Positions 1-12,535 of a DNA stretch of 64,000 nt are shown piece by piece. The stretch covers positions 44,110,440-44,174,439 of the forward strand of contig OX485807.1 in assembly GCA_950295325.1 (NCBI GenBank). Reading direction: 5' to 3'. This DNA is from Polytrichum commune (taxonomy: Eukaryota; Streptophyta; Polytrichopsida; Polytrichales; Polytrichaceae). The notes beneath the pieces were generated by a model. The model saw only the letters and a list, made by a program, of their open reading frames with translations. It had not been told where the DNA came from and made no database searches. Each line of letters starts with the position of its first letter. The stretch's first letter is position 1. Both the position numbers and the translations under genes were made by a program.

Positions 1-2428
1 TGTTGAACAATATTGTTGATGCATCCAAGAGCCTCAATGGGGCCAAGCATGAATCGTTATTTGCACCTTGAAAAGTCTGCCAACCTCGTCTCACCTTACA
101 TGGAATTTTTGGTGATCATGAATTGTGGATTGCTTGTGAGGGTTACTGTATTGAGCAACATGTATTTTTGCAACCCTGGGTGATCAAATGTCATCGCAGC
201 ATGTATTTTTGGTGTCAGAGTTTGATGAAATTCCGATGTATCTCCCTCAACATATTGTAACACTTGTCAGGCCTGCTTTCACCTCTCTATCTGCTAGGAT
301 CTAACCACTTGACCAAGAAGCACTGAAACTCAGAATGTAAATGAACGAGATTGTTGTGTGCTCCAACGAGCTATGAACGCCTGCCTAGGCAGATCAATTC
401 ATATGACTCACAATCACAAATTAAGATATACCATTGGACAGAAAGACAAAACACTCAAAGTTATTCTGCGCACATCTCATTACTTGGCATGATTGAAGGG
501 ATTCTCAGGTGACGTCTTCCCCGAGGCATCCACAGCATGTCCTTATACTGTGTGTATGTCAGTCCTGGTTTCTCCTGCTCCGGGTTGGCTGCTGGGTATC
601 TTCAATAGCCTGTCAGACCAGGGGCAGACTGGAAGATTGCATGAACACCTAACTGTGGGGATATACAAGCAGAAGTATCTAAATACTTTCCCACACAGGG
701 GGAAATTATTGCTGACCATATTGACATCCCAAATCTTTAATTATAACTAGACCTCTAAGCCCTCACGATGTACGTCACCAAAAGTACTACCTATATGACA
801 CTTTGGACTTCATCATCTCCTCACCCTAAACACCCAGCAAAATAAGCCATCATGACACAAACTATAATTATATGCAGGTTTCATTGAGAATTTGACGCTC
901 TGTTGCTAGATAAATATCTACAAGTCACTTAAGGCTTACTGAACCCTAATGACTCCAAATACAATTTTTAGTAAAGGTTAACATGTAGTTGTAAATACAC
1001 TCCTTCACAACAATAATACACCATGTTCTTTACAATGTGGAGGTACCTAGGACGGGTTGTGCCCACTAGGCCAAGGGGGGGCCCACCACTATATCTTGCT
1101 CTTAAAATTGTTGTCACGGCCAAGCTTGGGACAAATAACATTATGTAAGTCGAGTCGAGCAGTAAGTGGGCAACTTTGCAAGGCTAGACGAAGTGTAGCT
1201 GCACTCTTCTTTTGAGTGGAGCATGGGTTCCACTAAAGATTTCTAAGGTTTTTGTTGTATTGCGGAGGCAAAGGCACCAAGATGTGTTTGGCAAGGACCC
1301 TTACCTCAACCACATGTTCGGACAAAAATCTATATACAGGTATATTGTTTATTTTTGTCCCTTAATTATATATACATATATATTATATATTATTGTCCTT
1401 TACATTTAAATAGAGACATGGTAATCGGTGTCCACTATATTTTTTGACGTTAGACATCGCATTTGATAGGGCTCAAAAGATTGAGAGATCAAGTGGCCAT
1501 TCTAGCGCTTTTACATGAGCTAAAACTGACCTTCTATCTTAGATCATCTAGAATCAATAAAATCATGTTCAAACATATAAATGTCCCTTCCCATGGATAA
1601 CCGATACATAAGTAGCACTATATTGTTGGACAATGGTATATGGAAGAGAAAGCTCGATTGCTATAGTATTAATATTAACACATATTTGTGGTAACTTAAA
1701 ACATGACAAACTTGCTCTTTGCCATTAACTCTCAAGATCTCTAAATGTAGGCCCATATTTGATCTCTATAATTGAAGACATCCTAATGTCTATCAAATAA
1801 AAACAATAAGCTCGATATGCGCGTATGACATATTGAAGCATGGCATGTAGCACCTCAACAATTGTTCCAAGGGGGGGGGGCGTTGCCAAGGTGGAAGAAG
1901 TAATATGATACAACCCTTAAAACTCTAAAATAATACCAAAACAATCTGTGTATTGTCGTTTTTTTTACCAATGCCCACCATAAGAGATTTTAAGATTTAC
2001 CCAGCTTTTTGATGTTATCTCCAAACTTATTTCGAGGTGCCCTATTTGATTGACTCCCCCAACTTTGGTATAGGCCGGATTAGTTGTTTGTATGCACTTT
2101 GAAGTTGCACGACCTAGTTCAAGCAAATTCCAGAAAATTGAAAGTTGATTGGTATGATTCACTATTGATGTGGTCACGGGATGGGAAAAATGGAAAAAAT
2201 AAACACCAAATACCAAGCTTATGATTAAACTTCTTAGGAAGTTTGTGAACAATTAGACATAGTTGTAAAATATTTGGCATGTCAGCGGCCTTCACAACCA
2301 CCGGTCCACCATCAGTGTATGTCTATTGTCGTGTAAATGGGTAGGTGGGACTTCAAACACACACTTGTGATGTTATCCCAAGGACTCAAGATTGTAGAGC
2401 ATTGGCTAGCTTGAGGAAGAACTTGCCA
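1..2428. other. AT-rich gene-free flank
   Basis: No convincing coding region is seen. The short open frames lack recognisable motifs and plausible splice context. The stretch contains a C/G homopolymer near 1870 and AT-rich microsatellite-like sequence near 1370-1400. It reads as intergenic, repeat-derived DNA. Confidence 0.5.
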
Positions 2429-3101
2429 ACTGGCACCAAGTTGATACCATCCATTATGGACCCCCACTAAGCCTTTCAGTTACAACCTTACATGAATAAA
2501 GAGACTTGGTGCCTTAGTACATTGAACTTTGTTAATCGCCAGGTGCGAGAATTATGGCTAGTAGAGGTTGGGCAATAGATATTTACTTTATTTTATTTTA
2601 AAAGTATGTATTAAATGACCATGACACTTTGACATGATGAAGAACAAAAAAATATGTGAGGCATGGTGCATATGTGGTCTCAATTTGGAATGGCACATTT
2701 ATTGGCCTAATTATGGAATCCTATATGCACAGCTGCCTGGCTTTGGCAACTGCCACAGATGTTGCCGCAGCGGCAACGACTACGGCAGTTGCCAAAGCCA
2801 GGTGATCGTTATCATTGGCTTCTATACCTAATCTTATGCATCTTTCGTAGATAATTATACTCATTCCATCAAGTGCAACTACGTGTGAGAGAGGGTATTC
2901 CGAACAAGGTAAACCCTAAAGCCACTTGCGCTAAAAAGTTGAACTTGAAGACCATAGGTGGCTCATGCGGGTCTCTCTTTGTGGGCTTGCAGTGATGCAA
3001 TGGATTGGACTACCATTGCAAACATATGGAGAAACATGCGGGTCCGAAAGATAATTACGCTCGATTGACATTTTGTGTATTGTTTGCAAATCAAGATTGT
3101 A
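2429..3101. repeat. 673-bp direct repeat, copy A
   Basis: Near-identical to 3806-4478 at a constant offset of 1377 bp; only a few substitutions are visible. It contains a 67-bp palindrome at 2736-2802 with 19-bp perfect arms (CCTGGCTTTGGCAACTGCC and its complement) around a smaller GTTGCC/GGCAAC hairpin. A 65-codon open frame inside recurs in both copies but has no recognisable motif and is probably fortuitous. Confidence 0.85.
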
Positions 3102-3154
3102 GTCAAACTAAGTGGTGCGCTGATGTAATTAGAGTGGTTTACATGACTTGTGTC

Positions 3155-3182
3155 AGGGTTAGGGTTTAGGGTTTAGGGTTAG
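3155..3182. repeat. Interstitial telomere-like TTTAGGG repeat
   Basis: About four imperfect units of the plant-type telomere heptamer (AGGGTTTAGGG) lie between the two long direct repeats. Short interstitial tracts like this are common in plant DNA and can mark old repair or insertion points. Confidence 0.7.
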
Positions 3183-3489
3183 CAAGGCAACCTGTTACAC
3201 CTAAGTTTGGTCCAATGTATAGGTTTACGGTAGATACCTACTCTCACCAATGGTCTACACTATTCATGTGCTATATACTTTGTTGAGCTTTCTACCAAAA
3301 ACCGCAATCCCTTTATGCAATGGCCATAATCTAGGTTAAATATCCGTCCAAGCTCATGATTATACGAGGACTTCACCCTTGAACCCCCCCCCCCCCCGCT
3401 TCTAACAGTCACCCGCAAGTTTAGTTATTGAAGTAGAGGCCCGATTGTTATTGGGTTTGTGATTTGAATGTCGTAAGTATGAATAATTA

Positions 3490-3805
3490 GGAGACTTGGT
3501 GCCTTAGTACATTGAACTTTGTTGTTCGCCATGTGCGAGAATTATGGCTAGTAGAGGTTGGGCCGTAGTGCATCCTCCTTTTTGTTTTTAAGAAACATCT
3601 ATTAAATGACTAGGGCACTTTCACATGAGTGCGAGAACAAAACAATATTTGAGGCTTGGCGCATATGTGATAGCAATTTGGAATGGCACAAAAATTTGCC
3701 CAATTATGGGGGACTATATGCACGGTTGCATGGCTATGGCAACGGCTACAGTCGCTGCCGCACAGACTGGCTGCGGCAACGACTGCAGCAATTGCCAAAG
3801 CCAGG
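3490..3805. repeat. Diverged third copy of the 673-bp repeat (partial)
   Basis: From the GAGACTTGGTGCC segment to the palindrome this stretch follows the same order of sequence as copies A and C but with many substitutions. Its palindrome (about 3727-3803) is imperfect. It directly abuts copy C, so the locus holds three related units of different age. Confidence 0.7.
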
Positions 3806-4478
3806 ACTGGCACCAAGTTGAAACCATCCATTATGGACCCCCACTAAGCCTTTCAGTTACAACCTTACATGAATAAAGAGACTTGGTGCCTTAGTACATT
3901 GAACTTTGTTAATTGCCAGGTGCGAGAATTATGGCTAGTAGAGGTTGGGCAGTAGATATTTACTTTATTTTATTTTAAAAGTATGTATTAAATGACCATG
4001 ACACTTTGACATGATGAAGAACAAAAAAATATGTGAGGCATGGTGCATATGTGGTCTCAATTTGGAATGGCACATTTATTGGCCTAATTATGGAATCCTA
4101 TATGCACAGCTGCCTGGCTTTGGCAACTGCCACAGATGTTGCCGTAGCGGCAACGACTACGGCAGTTGCCAAAGCCAGGTGATCGTTATCATTGGCTTCT
4201 ATACCTAATCTTATGCATCTTTCGTAGATAATTATACTCATTCCATCAAGTGCAACTACGTGTGAGAGAGGGTATTCCGAACAAGGTAAACCCTAAAGCC
4301 ACTTGCGCTAAAAAGTTGAACTTGAAGACCATAGGTGGCTCATGCGGGTCTCTCTTTGTGGGCTTGCAGTGATGCAATGGATTGGACTACCATTGCAAAC
4401 ATATGGAGAAACATGCGGGTCCGAAAGATAATTACACTCGATTGATATTTTGTGTATTGTTTGCAAATCAAGATTGTA
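3806..4478. repeat. 673-bp direct repeat, copy C
   Basis: Second near-identical copy of 2429-3101, with its 67-bp palindrome at 4113-4179. It ends 50 bp before the left end of the CACTA transposon. Confidence 0.85.
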
Positions 4479-4528
4479 TTTTGATAATTATATTAATTCC
4501 TCCAAAACATTGTGTAACCCAAAATTGT

Positions 4529-4557
4529 CACTACAACAGATTGGGTATTTTGTGACT
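4529..4557 (+). repeat. CACTA left terminal inverted repeat
   Basis: 29 bp beginning CACTACAACAG and ending TGTGACT, perfectly complementary to 20181-20209. It is followed by subterminal ATGACTG/AGTCAT motifs. Confidence 0.95.
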
Positions 4558-5347
4558 GAAATTTATGACTGCCTTAAGTCATAAAATCCCAAAATATGAC
4601 TGACGAGGCTCCGGATGAGGATGACGCGCGCGGTGACTGGGTCTAGTCATTACCGACGAGTCGCTTCGGACATGAGTCATATGAATATATACGGTTGTGG
4701 AGGCGTATAAAAGGACAGTTTCTACGATCCTCACTGCACGTGGGACATACCTTAACTAGCGTTGGAGTCAATGCCCTTTTTTGACCTGCCCGGGCAGAAA
4801 AAATACCAAACCGACGTGGAATGTGACTCCATGTGATCATGTTCTCTGCTGACGTGTAATATGACTTCCATGCGTCATAATTTTGCTGACGTGGCAGGCC
4901 ACGTGGAATGTGACTGCTAGTTTTTTGACTGCTTGTAGTCATGTTTTTTGGGGCGTTAGTCACATTTTCTGCGGGGATGACATTGTTATATAACGTTCTG
5001 TAGTCATATTCTTAGTAACATGTTCTGCACAATGTGACATGATGGAGTGATATTCGCGTAGATGGAGAGTCACATTGCGTAGTTCTTTGTGCGTTGTGAT
5101 AACTGTATTGAGTTAGATTCGTATTACTTGTAATTCTGATTGTCAGTCACATTTCGTGCCACATCCCAAGCAATGACGACATATTCAAGTCATGCGCTAC
5201 ATGACTGAGCCAAGTAAGAAATTGAGCACACAAATTGAGTACATAAATTTCAATAACTTGAACGACTTTATGTAGTCCATGTCTCCAAGCATATCCAAAT
5301 GTGTTCATCTTTCCTACATGACCCCTAAATGCGTAAACTACCGAAAT

Positions 5348-8300
5348 CTAAGTGGCTTGTTGAGGTTCCAGCGGGATAGCCTTCAGTGCTTCCACTGGCC
5401 ACTTGGTGATGGACTTCAGTGCATCGCCCAGACGCAACATCGGAGGATCGTCGTCGTTGTTGCCCTCGTACAGCAACACGGACTCTGCTCCCGGCTCGAT
5501 CGAGGACACGCTAACTGATACGTTGCCCTCCTCAATGAGGCGCCTGTGGAGTGAGCCTCTTGCAAGGTTCACGATGATGCCTTGCGCCACTACGTTCGCC
5601 TTGGCCTTGTTCTCCTCGTCCAGGTCAAACAATGCGACATTGGACCCCGTGGCCAACGGCAAGGGTGCGTCCTCCACCATCGCATTAGCCGTCTCCGACA
5701 ATACGGTGGTGACCTCTTCTGCTTGTGTCTGCAGCAGAAAAAATAATTATCAACAATCAAAACAATCCGCGTGGAGTTACTGGAGCTTCAATACTCAATA
5801 TATGACCTCACACTAGGCCATGATTGCATAATATGATAGAATATACTCATATACCGTACCGCAGTCATCAGATATGACAACAATGAGTAATATAATTGCG
5901 ACCTATAACTGAACATAGTCATATGACTGGACATAGTTATATAACCCATGACTAGCCATATTCATGTGACTGAACATAGTCATATTGCCTATGACTGACC
6001 ATAGTCATATGACTGGACATAGTCATATTGCCTATGACTGACCATAGTCATATGACTGGACATAGTCATATTGCCTATGACTGACCATAGTCATATGACT
6101 GGACATAGTCATATTGCCTATGACTGACCATAGTCATATGACTGGACATAGTCATATTGCCTATGACTGACCATAGTCATATGACTGGACATAGTCATAT
6201 TAAAATGACCACAAAAAGTAACACATTCGCCTAAGGTCCTCATATTGCTTCGTGGAGTGACATACCTATGCGGACATGTGTTATCAGCATTTTCCTTGTT
6301 TGCGATTGGAGTTAGAACCAAATAGAAACAAAAAATATCCAAGAGCAGCTTACATGTGTCGATGAACCTACCAGGTTCGCAGGTACCGACGCTAGATGGA
6401 CCTCCTTAGTCAGATACGCCAAGCAATATTCAATGTCGGATTACTTGCGGGCCAATCCTTCGAATGACCCGCAGATTCTGCCCAGGAAGTCATCGTTGGG
6501 GTTTAGGGGATCCCAGCGCGGAAAGTTTAGGACATTTGAGGGGGGGGAACGCGCCGTCGCCGTTGTATCCCAATCGATTTGGAGACACCGTGTTGAGCCG
6601 TGCGTGGGGTCCGGAATCATATCAAATAGATTGCGGAGGTCTCTTATTGGGTTCTGGAGGGGGTAAGTCCTCCCCCACAGAAAGCTCCATTGAGCTGTCG
6701 TTCCCGATACAAGAAATGCGCCTCCAACCTCTAGTACGTTCTGCTCTACGGGGGACCATATCCCGACATCAAAATTAGAGAGCAACATTGACAAAAACTT
6801 GTCGCAGTCGGTCATTTTTTTGATTTTTACATTCAGGTCCTTTGCGTGGTGGATGACTAGATCCGGGCCCCACTCTCTCCTATCGTGCAGAGGTCTGATA
6901 TCGCAAAGAAGTCCTACAACATTCAACACTATAATTTTCCTACGCCCGGAGTCCGACACTCTTACCGAGGGGACCTTCGGGGGTAACGGCTGAATCTTCG
7001 GAGCATTGCCAGCCTTCTTCTTCTTCTTCTGTGGACTGCCTCCTTTATGTGCCCGTTTTGTCGGCCTCTTCGTCGCAGGCGCCTCATGGTCCTCGTCCTC
7101 CTGCAAGTCCACGGGTTGATCTTCACTCGCTCCAACCGTCATAACCTGGGAGGCCACGACCCAATAACACTCTGGCGTTAGAGTATGACTCGGCCCTGTC
7201 ATACACGACTGCTTGTGATAACCTCATGTCATGTTATATGACTGCCACTTGTCATGTTTATGACTGCATTGAGTCATATACTATGACCGCCTATAGGCGT
7301 ATAACATGACTGCCTAGACTCATGTGATATGACTGCCTTCAGTCATATCATGTGATATAATCATATGACTGTCCAATGTTGAGGCCACATCAAAGACACA
7401 AAGCTTACACGTAAGTATAACTATCGGACAAGTATAATGTGCATATGACATGAATGCCAACCTCTTTCTGTCGAGCCATTGCACGCCGGGTAGGCCGTGC
7501 ATCGTGTTCCGCCAATAGCTTCTCCGCTTCGCCCTTCCTCTTCTTGGCTATGGGTTTCTTCTTTTCAATGATGGGTTGGCAACCCATATCTGCTAGGGTG
7601 TTACGCAGGGGCTCCGATGCCGCGGTCGACCCAATATGCCCGGATTCCGCCGACCTCCCAGTTGCCTGCATGTTCTAATGATCCACATGAGGCGTGTATT
7701 AGTGAACGATCCTAATGCAAGACATACAACATTGCTGAAGCAAAGGTGTTCCATACATGTATTCGACTGGAGTACTAGAGGGTATACAGACGCAACCTTT
7801 TCGGCGGTTACTTGGATCATGTCGACTCCCGCTTCCGCCGTGGCTGGCGGTTCCATGTCCGTGGCCGTCGTTCGCTTCTGCACCTCCAGCAGAAGCTGCT
7901 TCATCATAGCCTTCACATCTTCCATCTCCCCCTTCATGCTATCCTGGAAGTCGTGCAGCTCTGTCCGCGTAACAAAGAGGGCTCTATCTCCCGCTCTTGC
8001 ATTTGGGAGTGGCCCTCTGGATGACGATGACCGGCCCCGTCCTGATTTCCCGGGTGTCGCTAGCTCGGTTTCCACCTCCAGCTGCGTAGGGGGCCGCTCT
8101 AAATCTGCGGCCTGTGAAAGGAGCAACTGTGGATCCATGAAAAATACGTAAACATACTAAATATGACTATGGAAAGTCATATTACTTAGAATATGACTAG
8201 CTGAAGTCATATTACTCAACGTATGGCTAGGTGAAGTCATATGACTCACAATATGACTAGGTGAAGTCATATTACTCAACAAATGACTAGGTGAAGTCAT

Positions 8301-11160
8301 ATGACTCACAATATGACTAGGTGAAGTCATATGTCTCTAAATATGACTATGTGAAGTCATATTCAGGTAGCGTGTGACTATCTATGGTCATACGACTTCC
8401 GGTGTGACTATGTAAAGTGATATCATTCATTATATGACTGAATTATATGACTGCAGGTTGTCACATATTTATGTTTGAATGACTTGCACACAAAATCACT
8501 TACCAGTCTAGAGCGCACCTCCCCTTCGGACCTTCCAGAATACGACAAGGTCTGCACGGTTTGCCGTGCGGCTTTCATGCACGTGGCTTCCGCGATTTTG
8601 TCCGTCCGGGAAATTAACCTCTTGAAGTTGTCGACGTGCGCCTTCTTCACATACGGTGGGAGCGGGCCACAACTCTCTATGAGTTTCTTCATGTTCGACC
8701 TGCGAGTGCGCATCTGCTGCCGCAAAATCTGGAAAAAAATAGCTTCAGGCACGTCTCCGAGTCCACCACGGTACTCGAACTGTGCGGCCATCTTTTCTTT
8801 AATTGCCAACAACAAGGGCCGTGGGTGTGCCCTGAAGTTGTCGACGCTCCAGTCGAGGTCGCGAGAGTACCCGCGTAGTCGCGTCAGCCAGTCAAGCCTG
8901 TGTATCCCTGTCGGGCACCCGGCCTCGTCGACCTCGACCCACAAACGCTGACCACCACTGGAACTGTGCAGCTCGTCACTCTTCTTCAAGGACCGCCTAA
9001 GGTTCTTCAACTTCGACTGTCGAAGCCGCGCGCTTCCGTCGCCGCCTTCAACCTCTGCCGTCCGGCCAAGGCAACGCACCTTCTCCCGAAGTTCCGTTGG
9101 ATCGGCTCCTTTTTGAGCCATACGCCGCAAAATGCTTACTTCCCAGAGCTCCAGCTCGTCAAGGAGCTCGTTACGATGCCCTACGCCTATGTCTGCCTCC
9201 TCGATGTCCGCCGATGCTTCGTCGGCGTCCATCTCACAAGCCCGGAGAGTATCTTGCATGTCTTGGGACAGCAGGATATCCTCCTCCTCGACCGCCTTGC
9301 CCTTCTTTCCGCTAGATTGCAACGGCCATGACCTGGGTTCATTTGCATTACCCTACACACCCAGTCGTACAGTATGCTATATGAAACCGTGGAGTCACCC
9401 TACATGACTGTAGTAAGTTACATGATTGCATCGAGTCACACTACATGGCCGAGTGGAAGGATATTATTGTATAATATGACTGGACAAAGTTATATGACTA
9501 CCTATAGTCATATTACATGACTGCACTAAGTATCATGTTCGGGGTCAGATTATGACCTCCTGGAGTGATATGCATATACGGACATATGTTATCAACATTT
9601 TTTCTATATGTGTTTGGAATGAGACCCAAGTAACGCGAACGACTAAATGCGTTTCCAAGTGCAAGAAACTACGGAGATTTATGTTTTTACCTTCCGCCTC
9701 CTTGGTCTGGGCTGCTCGTCCTCGGAAGTCTCCTCTTCGTCCTCTTCATCCTCGTCATCATCGAGGTCCGTTTTAGGAAGTTGTTTTTTTCCTTTCGCTC
9801 TAGTGGTCACACCCCAGCCACCACCCTGCTCTACAAATGGGCCCGGCTCTCCCACAGGCATGCCACGGCTGCTCTCAAAAACACGCGCAACCTCATTCGA
9901 AATCATTTCCAAAACCGGCAATGTAATTGCCGGGAAACTAGCAATTGTGCGAAAAACTTCCACTTGCATGCCATCAGGCAGATTAGCTATTTTTGTTATC
10001 AAATTGACAAGTACATTGTTCATTTCGGCATTTTTGGTGGAAGTCGCGGGAACCACACTGTTCAGTACGAGCGTGAGTTATTAGACGGACATTACATCCC
10101 ACAAAAATTGTAAGGTAAACGACTGCCAATGCTGAAACATGACTCAAATGAGTCATGTGGTCTCCACATTTTTTTGACTGGGAGGAGTCATAATCATGAA
10201 ATTGTTCACAACATGGATTGAGGATGGTTGAAAATTAAAATTGAAATTGAATGTTATGAATCTATTGCAGAGTTGACAACACATACACATTGTCAACACA
10301 TTGTCAACACATACACCACACATACATGTTGTCAACACATACACATACACATACACAACACATACACGTACACATACACATACACAACACATACACATTG
10401 TCAACACATAAAATTGAGTTTGAACCTTTGCAAATTCATCTTACGAAAGGAATATGTAACAAACACATACACGTGCTCTAGCTAGTAATAATTGAGTTCC
10501 AATGATTCAAACTTTCATTATCATCACGGGCACCAACCAATCATGCATGTGGGCAGCTTAGTTAGCCCTCACTACATTGTTACTCAATATGACACCCGAA
10601 ATATTTAGCCTATGCATTATGGTTTCAATTCCCTTTCAAATTTGGTAACTCTGGACTGTTGGGTAGTATGGAATTATTCATTCATTATGTGATGTCAAAC
10701 AAAAACATTGTTCATACACATGATCATAAACCCACGATCATAGACAACCAATAGAAGCCACATATGATGCACAACAACATGGATGTTCAAAGAAGTTACA
10801 ATATGTTTAGGACTGGGAAGACTCACACTCACAAAAATGTGACTGGACTGTGTCATACAGACCTTAAAGTATGACTACAGGGATTCATAATACTATGAAC
10901 TATGACTGCAAACAATCATGTCTTCAGCAAGTTGTATGCAATTTATGACTACAAAGATTCATAAAAGTTTCAAACTTCATAAGCAAAGCTAGCGGTAGCA
11001 GGTCCGTTGTATTAGGGTTTGGGGTTACATACCCGGGGTCCTCAGGCCTCTTGAAATGAGAGGTCCCAATTGGTGTCAGACCGAGTTCCCTCAGCTTCTG
11101 GTTGTTGGCCTCGATGTTTTTCTTCCGTATCCTCTCATACTCCGGAATTTCTTCCTCCAT
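5348..11160 (-). CDS. TNPA-like CACTA protein with FCP1-like domain
   Basis: Seven-exon model on the minus strand: 11160-11033, 10057-9691, about 9304-8504, 8111-7797, 7665-7462, 7145-6372 and 5728-5348. Codon phases agree at every junction; the exon 3 acceptor is the weakest. Total 990 codons. Exon 1 has the basic YERIRKKNIEANNQKLREL segment seen at the start of many plant CACTA-associated proteins. Exon 2 ends in an acidic run followed by a basic run. Exon 3 carries a WVEVDEAGCPTG block like Ptta/En/Spm TNPA-type domains. Exons 4-5 are basic linker. Exon 6 has a KKKKK basic signal, then an FCP1/NIF-like HAD domain (about residues 675-860). Exon 7 matches the DUF8039-like tail (VVAQGI ... 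LGDAL ... WP). An in-frame TAA at 6443-6441 would cut the product at 839 residues unless it is spliced out. It diverges from the transposase gene. TNPA-type proteins bind subterminal motifs in transposition. Confidence 0.75.
5961..6201. repeat. 43-bp tandem array of TGACT/AGTCA motifs
   Basis: About six copies of a 43-bp unit (CATATGACTGGACATAGTCA...) repeat at exactly 43-bp spacing (6006, 6049, 6092 and so on). Every unit holds inverted TGACT/AGTCA pairs. It lies in the intron between TNPA-like exons 6 and 7. The same motif occurs at the transposon ends, so these may be internal binding sites for the element's own DNA-binding protein. Confidence 0.85.
8158..8440. repeat. About 30-bp tandem array of TGACT/AGTCA motifs
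   Basis: Eight or so imperfect units of ATATGACTAGGTGAAGTCAT with a spacer of about 10 bp, in the intron between TNPA-like exons 3 and 4. The core motif matches the 43-bp array and the element ends, but the spacing differs, so the array arose independently. Confidence 0.8.
10269..10412. repeat. ACACAT-type microsatellite
   Basis: Long run of ACACATACAC units with interspersed TTGTCAACAC, inside the first intron of the TNPA-like gene. Confidence 0.8.
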
Positions 11161-12231
11161 GATTCTGCAAAACCATAATCCACATTAGTGTTCACTAGAA
11201 TACAAACAGGTTGTATACATTTTTTATGTTTGTTTTGTATTCCCTACCAGTCCTCATCGATGTTTTGTGGATGCTACAGGTTAGCGGATAAGGGATTGAA
11301 CAACCAGCTCCTACTCAACAAATGCCAAGGGAGTTGCGAATATAGGTGAGGTCAACTTTCTCCACAGGTATTCGATTGTGTGTGCGGGGTTTTAGCATGA
11401 TATTTAGGTGTTTGACTAAGATAAGTGACCGGATTAGAATAACTTTCATTCGTGACATGTAGAATAATACATAGAGACCCGATTTTGTGTCCGAAATAGG
11501 GTTCATCATTTTTCAATTTAGATGTCGTCTTTCAAAGCACAAGTTTTGAAGTTTTTGAAGTATTATGAAATATTTAAACTAAAATTACTCTCCTTGGAGA
11601 TGGGAGAGTGCACAACCTTGGAGGGTGAGTGGAAGTGGTGGAGAGAGGGAAAACCCTGAAAAGTTTAGGAGAGAGGTCTACCTCTGAAAACCCTGCTGCC
11701 ACGTTACCTCCCGGAATAAATTCAAATGTGGTGCCGAGGTGCACCCACCACCGAAGTCGGGGGGTGGAGGAAGCTGCACCCACCAGCCAGCAGCTCCGAC
11801 ACCGAATCTGGTGTCGATTTAAACTCAGAAATGGCCAATGTATACCTGTCTCCCGAAACCCACCTGCTGCCGCAAAATCCACTCCCTCTCTCGAAACCCA
11901 CTCCCTCTCGGCACCCACCACCCACCACCCACCACCTCACACAACCAGCTCTCTAGATACATGCACTCTCACCCACCACCCACCACCCACCACCTCACCC
12001 AACACAACTCTCACAAAACCCTATCACCCACCACCTCACCTGAATGAGCCAAATGTATCGAGGCTGCGGAGATTTCGAGGCAGGTGCCGAATCCTTCGAG
12101 TCTGCCACCGAAATCCAAAGAGTCTGCCACCCTAAACCACATCAAATTTCGCGATCCCTAAACCATGTCTTCGACACTGAATCTGCCTCTCACCTGAATC
12201 AGCTATAAATTAAATCTGAATCCTCAAAGTT

Positions 12232-12535
12232 GTGACAGATGAGGGAGGAGGAGAGCGAGGGGATGGAGGGCGGGGGAGGGAGGGAGGGCGGGGGAGGAGG
12301 AGAGCGAGGGATGGAGGGCGGGGGAGGGAAGGAGGGCGGGGGAGGGTAGGAGGCACGAGTGAGGGACTGCGGCCGAGGGAGCGCGTGCGGGGGAGGGGAC
12401 GAGGAGGGCGAGGCAGGGACAGGGAGGGGGGGAGGGACAGAGAGAGAGGGAGGGAGGGAGAGAGAGAGAGAGAGAGAGAGGGGGAGGGGGAGGGAGGGAG
12501 GGAGAGAGAGGGAGGGAGAGAGAGAGAGAGAGAGG
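12232..12535. repeat. GGGAGG/GAGAGA purine tract
   Basis: About 300 bp of almost pure purine on the plus strand, changing from GGGAGGGCGG blocks to GAGAGAGA. It is low complexity and could form triplex or quadruplex structures. No gene is supported. Confidence 0.85.

Noticed and set aside
2634-4208. Identical 65-codon frames in both 673-bp repeat copies
   Set aside because: Conservation follows from the recent duplication; the frame runs through the palindrome and has no motif.
5403-5816. 137-codon plus-strand frame
   Set aside because: It is the antisense shadow of the last TNPA-like exon; the minus strand has the DUF8039-like pattern and splice signals.
5961-6201. CRISPR-like regular repeats
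   Set aside because: The spacers are repeated, not unique, and the context is a plant transposon intron.
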